From positions 1 to 28,848 of the forward strand of contig DCBA01000008.1 of the NCBI GenBank assembly GCA_002313255.1: a DNA stretch of 28,848 nt. Direction: 5' to 3'. Numbering within the stretch: the first letter of the stretch is position 1; the number at the start of each line of letters is the position of its first letter. Origin of the DNA: Gammaproteobacteria bacterium UBA1119. Lineage in GTDB: Bacteria > Pseudomonadota > Gammaproteobacteria > Pseudomonadales > Azotimanducaceae. The translations under genes and the position numbers were made by a program. Shown piece after piece: positions 24,206 to 28,848 of this stretch. Under the pieces are notes generated by a model that was not told the DNA's origin, made no database searches, and saw only the letters and a program-made list of their open reading frames with translations.

Positions 24206-25528
24206 CTAACGAACAGACTCCCAAATATCATCAACGCGTTCCACCCGAACGCGATCTAGCTTGGCGGTACCACTGCGTACGTTGAAAACCAAAGGGGCAA
24301 CGTACGCGTCCGGTAAATAACAGAAATTCGCGCTCACCTGACCACCACCTAAAAACAATTCGACTGACGTCCGGTCAATGAGCAAACGTACCGACAAATG
24401 GCCCTTGCCCACCATCGGAACCTGGCTGTCCCGAAAGTTGACGACGCGTCGTTCAAAATCGAACGTTAAGGGTATGCCGCGAATCTTCAACACTACTTCG
24501 CAACCATCGTCCGCCGAGATATCAAAAGCGATGTCAAACAGATCACCTGAAACGGGCATAGGCCAAGGCTTTGACCCGTCGAACTCGACTGATACGGGAA
24601 CGTCCAGCGATTCTGTGATTGACTCAATCTCTTCGACCGGCCACCGGCACAGTGTCCAAATGCCATTATTTCCTCGCAACGAGAGTTCCACTGGAAAACT
24701 CATTTGTTGATTGAACGGCATTTCTGGATACCGTCCTCCAGACATCCAGGAAATCTGAATGCGTCGCCCGCTCGGCGCATTGCTCCACGTTTGGGCAGCG
24801 TATCCATTGGTTCCATGTTCACAGATTTGAACTTCCGAACGCGGCGAAAACAAAGCGCCGTCAAAATCGCCAATCAAATAGTTCCCGCTCCCACCCCAAA
24901 ATACCCAGCGTTCGATCCCCGTCTCGTCTAGCAACGGGAAAAAATCGGGACACTCGCTGTCGTGTTCTAGGGTGATGTTCTGTATCCGCGCCCACTGTTT
25001 AGCGTCGGTAGAGCGTAGTAAACAAAACCGATCGTCGGCCAGGTAAAGTGCCATGATCCAGCACCGAGTCGGCGCGTGCCAGACTACTTTTGGATCTCGA
25101 TTATGCGCGTCAATCCAAGGAACAATCGGGTTTTCGTCGAACTTCAGCCAGGTGTCACCACTATCGGTACTGTACGCAAGACATTGGGTGTAATGTTTCG
25201 GAGGCTCAACGTGATTACCCGCCGCCGTGTAGAACGCGAGTAAGGTGTCTTCACCCAACCCCGAAGTATCGAACCTGTCGACCACGGCCGATCCCGAAAA
25301 CATCGTCCCGTGTTCGTCCGGATACAGCGCGTGCTCCATTTGAACCCAATGCACGAGGTCATCGCTCACCGCATGTCCCCACGTCATGTTCCCCCAGACG
25401 GTCGCCTCGGGGTTGTGTTGAAAAAAAAGGTGCCAGCGCCCCGAATGGTAGATCAAACCATTGGGATCGTTATGCCAATTTTGACGAGCGGAAAAATGGA
25501 ATCGGGGCCGGTGAACTTCGTCGTACAC
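24206..25528 (-). CDS. Glycoside hydrolase family 32 (beta-fructofuranosidase/levanase)
   Basis: A hydrolase of fructose-containing glycosides (sucrose, levan, inulin), 440 residues. The complete GH32 triad is present: NDPNG with nucleophile D21, RDP with transition-state stabiliser D145, and EC with acid/base E192. The five-bladed propeller spans about 10-300, with FSGSAVVDR and WMSGGRYPEMPFNQQMSFP. A C-terminal beta-sandwich module follows, including SVELFLGGGQVSANF. There is no signal peptide, so it should act in the cytosol on imported oligosaccharides. GTG at 25528 follows AAGGA. No sugar transporter, fructokinase or regulator lies beside it, so it looks like an isolated gene. Confidence 0.95.
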   Translation of the reverse strand: MYDEVHRPRFHFSARQNWHNDPNGLIYHSGRWHLFFQHNPEATVWGNMTWGHAVSDDLVHWVQMEHALYPDEHGTMFSGSAVVDRFDTSGLGEDTLLAFYTAAGNHVEPPKHYTQCLAYSTDSGDTWLKFDENPIVPWIDAHNRDPKVVWHAPTRCWIMALYLADDRFCLLRSTDAKQWARIQNITLEHDSECPDFFPLLDETGIERWVFWGGSGNYLIGDFDGALFSPRSEVQICEHGTNGYAAQTWSNAPSGRRIQISWMSGGRYPEMPFNQQMSFPVELSLRGNNGIWTLCRWPVEEIESITESLDVPVSVEFDGSKPWPMPVSGDLFDIAFDISADDGCEVVLKIRGIPLTFDFERRVVNFRDSQVPMVGKGHLSVRLLIDRTSVELFLGGGQVSANFCYLPDAYVAPLVFNVRSGTAKLDRVRVERVDDIWESVR

Positions 25529-25657
25529 AGTCGTCCTTGAGCTCTATCGATGAATTGCGATTGTATCGATTAGCGAACGTGCAATGTTTGCGATGGTCTT
25601 GCACTAGCATTCAGACCATGCGGAAATGCACCCATTCGGAACGGACGAGAATAACCA

Positions 25658-26293
25658 ATGAAACTCTACGACAGCACGATGGCACCAAACCCCCGACGCG
25701 TTCGCGTCTTCATGGCAGAGAAAGGCGTTGAATGCGAAAACATTCAGGTCGACATCATCAAGGGAGAGAATCTCGGCGAATCGTTCCTCTCAATCAATCC
25801 CCGTGGTCTTTTGCCCACGCTTGTTCTGGACGACGGTACCGTAATCGACGAAACCGTTGCGATCTGTCGCTACATCGAGGAAACGCACCCAGAACCACCA
25901 CTCTTAGGTAGCGATGCCATCAGCAAAGCGCATGTAGAAGCCCGACAAAGGCACATGGAATTCGATGGCCTGCTTGCCGCTGCGGACGCATTCAGAAATT
26001 CTTTCCCCGGTTTCTCATCGCGTGGATTAGCCGGCAATGCTGGCTCGGTCGACGCGATTCCAGCCCTCGCGGAACGCGGAAAGAACGCGATGCTTCGTTT
26101 TTACGAATCGCTTGATACAGCGCTCAACGGCTCCGCATTCATCGCCGGCGAAACATTCAGCATCGCCGACATCACGGCGTTATGTACGATCGATTTTGCG
26201 GCTGGAGCTGCTCGTGTTCCGATTCCTGATCATTGCTCTAACGTGCAACGGTGGCATGCCGAGGTCTCTGCTCGACCGAGTGCCAAAGCCTGA
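25658..26293 (+). CDS. Glutathione S-transferase family protein
   Basis: A 211-residue cytosolic GST. The thioredoxin-like N-terminal domain (1-80) starts MKLYDSTMAPNPRRVRVFMA and has INPRGLLPTLVLDDGT with the cis-proline and IDETVAICRYIEE with the glutathione-binding acidic residue and serine/threonine position. The helical C-terminal domain (90-205) contains FIAGETFSIADITALCTIDF, the conserved N-capping-box region. It may conjugate glutathione to electrophiles or act as a peroxidase; the substrate is not predictable. Divergent from the GH32 gene. Confidence 0.93.
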   Translation: MKLYDSTMAPNPRRVRVFMAEKGVECENIQVDIIKGENLGESFLSINPRGLLPTLVLDDGTVIDETVAICRYIEETHPEPPLLGSDAISKAHVEARQRHMEFDGLLAAADAFRNSFPGFSSRGLAGNAGSVDAIPALAERGKNAMLRFYESLDTALNGSAFIAGETFSIADITALCTIDFAAGAARVPIPDHCSNVQRWHAEVSARPSAKA

Positions 26294-26519
26294 ACGGAAT
26301 GTTTGGGTAGCAACTCGTCCGTAATCGTCTAATTTGAATTGTCGATCGTCGTGCACAATCCACGAGACGGCACGTGTTCGAAGGAAAAGATGGCCGCTCA
26401 ATCGCTCGCATGTGACTATAGCGCCAGCAATAAATGGCACGCCTAAGTTGCTTCGTGAGACGGAATCATCCAACCAATCTAGCTCTATAAAACGATCGAG
26501 AATAGCCATCGTTCGGGTG

Positions 26520-28298
26520 TCAGCGTATCCATATTGGAGACGTCCAGGCCCGCTCTTGTATCGTCGCTGGATACCCAGCGCGGGGCGCGACCCCCGCCCG
26601 AATAGCGTCCCACGTCGACCAACGGCAGGTCGGATTTTGAACTACTCGGGCATAATAAAAGGCTGGATTGGCGTAATCGTAATCTGGATCCTTCCAAATC
26701 GCTGAAAGCTGCGCTGCGCCATGATTCTGGCTCATAGTACAGGTCACTACATCGACGGTAGCTCCGTTGTCAGAGCATCGATTTGTATCCAGATCGATCT
26801 CGCCACCGTCTGAGCAGGCAACGTCATACACCCGCTCACGCTTTGACCCGTTTTCAAGCCAGCCTTTGACAATTTGTAGTCGTTGAAGCGGCGCTGCGTT
26901 CCAATCCCGAACAGCAACAACCAATAAGTCGGGAGCCGTTCGTCGGCGCCTCAATACACCTCCCTGCGGGATGCCTCTCGCATACGCAACTCGCGCGTAG
27001 TCGGCGCGCGTAATTAGGTCATGTGGGAAGTCATGACCTGCAAACATGCGAATACGAATTCGAGGGCCACTTGTTGCGAACGTTTCCTTCCGAGTGAACG
27101 CCGTAAAAATGGCTTCACGAGTATTCTCGTCCGCCCACACGCCGGTCAGGCCCGACGCCCCATAATGCGTACGGTAGACCTGTCGGTATGCAGGGACCGT
27201 ACCTTCTACTCGAACCGGAACCGACCCCCTCCGTTCGGGAACTGCGTCAAGCATCCCGACCTTGCCAGCGTACGTCCTCTCGTCAAAACGCGAACCCCCA
27301 TTGTGCGTATCGGAAGCACCCACCATGCCAAACCGATAAGGATTAACACCGGTTCTACGCTCTATCTGGAGACCAGTCAGGTATGCGTCTCGGACATAAC
27401 TACCTCGAGGTCGACTCTTTAACCAGGAAGCAACACGATAAGGAAAAATTTCGAAGTCCGCCCACTCGTCATTCGGAGATAAAAACGGATGAGTCTCCGA
27501 TGTCCCCTTTACCTGGGTGACTTCAACAAGTGGCTCGTTACGAATGCGTAACGACGCGTACTCCGTGTCAATAGGCGATCCATCCCATTTGACGTCCTGG
27601 AACATCCATCCATCGGAACCGTTCGAATTGTGCGGAATCGATAACAACCGCACACCCTGCCCGCGTTGTTCGTCCATCCAGCGCCATAAATCCTCTGGAT
27701 TAAAAGATTCGAGTCGCCCGAATATGTCGAGCGGCACCTGCTCCGAACCAAATATGACGTTTCGATGGAGATTTCCGGCATCTCGAAAAGATGTGTATTC
27801 GTAACCGATGAACGTCGTAAATTCTCCAGGTTCGTAGTGGCGCTGCGCCGCGTCCACCACGTGCCGCCATGCGTCCCGTAGCTCGCGTTGGGTTACGTTT
27901 TCTGCCACGAAGGAACCCGCATCCGGATGGGATCTGCCTCGTTCGACTACGGTTGATTCATCCAGAATGCCCAGTTGGGTTGCTGTCCTATAGAGGGGGT
28001 GGTTTGGATTACTCAACGTCGTCAAGCCCCCCAGGTATTCGGCGTGATCGGTGACGGCGTAGAAATCGAGCGGTTGATCGAGCTGCACGGCATAACCTTC
28101 CGGGTGACGTATTTCCGCACCGCGCGCGAACCGGTATGCATCGTCCGGCGTCGCCCGCGTTCCGAACGCAAACGCGTCCATCGAAAATCGGGTGTGGACG
28201 TGCAAATCACCAAAGTAGGCGTAGCGTTCAATCGCGTGGATATAAGTTGTCAAACCAAGCGCCACGCAAATTAACCAAATTTTCACTGAGTTCCTCAT
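26520..28298 (-). CDS. DUF3604 domain protein, exported
   Basis: A 592-residue protein. The N-terminus (VKIWLICVALGLTTYIHA) is a signal peptide with cleavage near residue 22. YFGDLHVHTRFSMDAF (HxH at 33 and 35), VTDHAEYLGG, LSIPHNSNGSDGWMF and GASDTHNGG are the metal-binding His/Asp motifs of the PHP-like DUF3604 family. The C-terminus ends in a typical AYYARVVQNPTCRWSTWD segment followed by QERAWTSPIW. The family is probably a metal-dependent hydrolase of unknown substrate, secreted to the periplasm. I use the ATG at 28298, which follows GAGGGGA by nine bases, rather than the TTG one codon earlier. Confidence 0.92.
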   Translation of the reverse strand: MRNSVKIWLICVALGLTTYIHAIERYAYFGDLHVHTRFSMDAFAFGTRATPDDAYRFARGAEIRHPEGYAVQLDQPLDFYAVTDHAEYLGGLTTLSNPNHPLYRTATQLGILDESTVVERGRSHPDAGSFVAENVTQRELRDAWRHVVDAAQRHYEPGEFTTFIGYEYTSFRDAGNLHRNVIFGSEQVPLDIFGRLESFNPEDLWRWMDEQRGQGVRLLSIPHNSNGSDGWMFQDVKWDGSPIDTEYASLRIRNEPLVEVTQVKGTSETHPFLSPNDEWADFEIFPYRVASWLKSRPRGSYVRDAYLTGLQIERRTGVNPYRFGMVGASDTHNGGSRFDERTYAGKVGMLDAVPERRGSVPVRVEGTVPAYRQVYRTHYGASGLTGVWADENTREAIFTAFTRKETFATSGPRIRIRMFAGHDFPHDLITRADYARVAYARGIPQGGVLRRRRTAPDLLVVAVRDWNAAPLQRLQIVKGWLENGSKRERVYDVACSDGGEIDLDTNRCSDNGATVDVVTCTMSQNHGAAQLSAIWKDPDYDYANPAFYYARVVQNPTCRWSTWDAIRAGVAPRAGYPATIQERAWTSPIWIR

Positions 28299-28404
28299 CA
28301 ATTTCGTCCCCTCAGCAACACACTACCGACGGCTATATGACTCGCGTAGCTACCCTATTCGTGAACGTGTAGCCGAGCAACGTTTGCTCAGATCAGCGCG
28401 TAAA

Positions 28405-28848
28405 TTACCAGACCTTTTCCCAGTTCCGGCTTTCGACGGACCGATACATCGCGAGCGCCGTACGTAATTCGCCCAACGAGTATTCCGGTGGGGCCGCAAG
28501 CGTTTTTGAGTCTAGTACCGCGAGGCTAAAATCGTTGAGTTCAAAACCGTAGCTATCGACTTTACCTTGGAAGGCATCCATCACCGTTGCCCCTTCAGAT
28601 TCACCCTCGTTGAACAGAATCAAGCGCCCGTCCCGGCCGTGTTCGATAACGATTTCTCCAGACGTTCCCGTGATTCGAAAGTCTTCGGTCGGCCCGACAA
28701 CGCCTCCACTCAGAAGAGCTTCAAACGATGCCGTGATCTCGCTATCAAAAAGCATAAGAGCCCTCACCCAAGACTCTCCCTCCATATTTGGAATATGACT
28801 CCCCATGGTGGCGATCACTTCGCTCACTTCACCGAGTAGCATTCGGAG
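28405..28848 (-). CDS. Gfo/Idh/MocA family oxidoreductase, C-terminal part (partial)
   Basis: The open frame enters from the right edge, and 147 C-terminal residues are visible. It shows the beta-sheet domain typical of the second half of Gfo/Idh/MocA proteins: DSEITASFEALLSGG, DFRITGTSGEIVIEHGRDGR and the ending EYSLGELRTALAMYRSVES, a common C-terminal helix in this family. The NAD-binding half lies outside the window. It is distinct in sequence from the complete member at 12053. It ends about 105 bases before the DUF3604 start on the same strand, so the two may be co-transcribed. Confidence 0.8.
   Translation of the reverse strand, partial: LRMLLGEVSEVIATMGSHIPNMEGESWVRALMLFDSEITASFEALLSGGVVGPTEDFRITGTSGEIVIEHGRDGRLILFNEGESEGATVMDAFQGKVDSYGFELNDFSLAVLDSKTLAAPPEYSLGELRTALAMYRSVESRNWEKVW

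Noticed and set aside
26180..26509. Minus-strand ORF of 109 codons between the DUF3604 and GST genes
   Set aside because: It overlaps about 110 bases of the GST gene antisense, has no ribosome site and matches nothing known. Its first 60 residues look fairly protein-like, so a decayed small gene is possible but not supported.
1..28848. CRISPR arrays, insertion sequences, phage genes and rRNA or tRNA genes
   Set aside because: No repeated spacer-type pattern, transposase, integrase or RNA-gene signature was seen on either strand by eye.

Overview
The window looks like chromosomal DNA of a Gram-negative, probably marine proteobacterium. A gammaproteobacterium is my best guess, from the ~530-residue isocitrate lyase, the lipobox-type binding protein of a YejABEF-like importer, the DUF2141 and DUF3604 proteins, the Baeyer-Villiger monooxygenase and the phytanoyl-CoA-type dioxygenase. 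This is inference from gene content; there is no rRNA or other marker gene. GTG and TTG starts are common. No tRNA, insertion sequence or CRISPR array was seen.

Layout. 1-1381: an edge-truncated luciferase-like oxidoreductase and a PhyH-type dioxygenase, both on the minus strand. 1585-2220: an unrecognised gene. 2264-3044: the decayed N-terminal half of a sulfatase. 3276-9875: a phosphonate biosynthesis cluster. 10012-10210: what reads as the decayed C-terminal end of a sulfatase on the same strand as the first half. 10238-13120: isocitrate lyase and a Gfo/Idh/MocA dehydrogenase, both minus. 13306-19250: a five-gene peptide/microcin C-type ABC importer. 19273-20860: DUF2141, GNAT and small membrane protein genes, minus. 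20929-24112: a membrane protein, a MOSC protein and a Baeyer-Villiger monooxygenase, plus. 24206-25528: a GH32 fructan hydrolase, minus. 25658-26293: a glutathione S-transferase, plus. 26520-28298: a DUF3604 protein, minus. 28405-28848: the C-terminal part of a second Gfo/Idh/MocA protein, minus.

The main system is the phosphonate cluster. PEP mutase, phosphonopyruvate decarboxylase and 2-aminoethylphosphonate (AEP) transaminase together make AEP from PEP. A LicC/PntC-like cytidylyltransferase would activate AEP to CMP-AEP. Two different end-transferases are encoded: a LicD domain fused to the cytidylyltransferase (usually transfer to a glycan) and a CDP-alcohol phosphatidyltransferase (usually transfer to a lipid alcohol). 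A histidine phosphatase lies between that transferase and PEP mutase. The likely product is an AEP-decorated cell-surface glycan, a phosphonolipid, or both.

The cluster sits between two pieces of what appears to be one broken sulfatase gene. This suggests it arrived by insertion into that gene, which then decayed.
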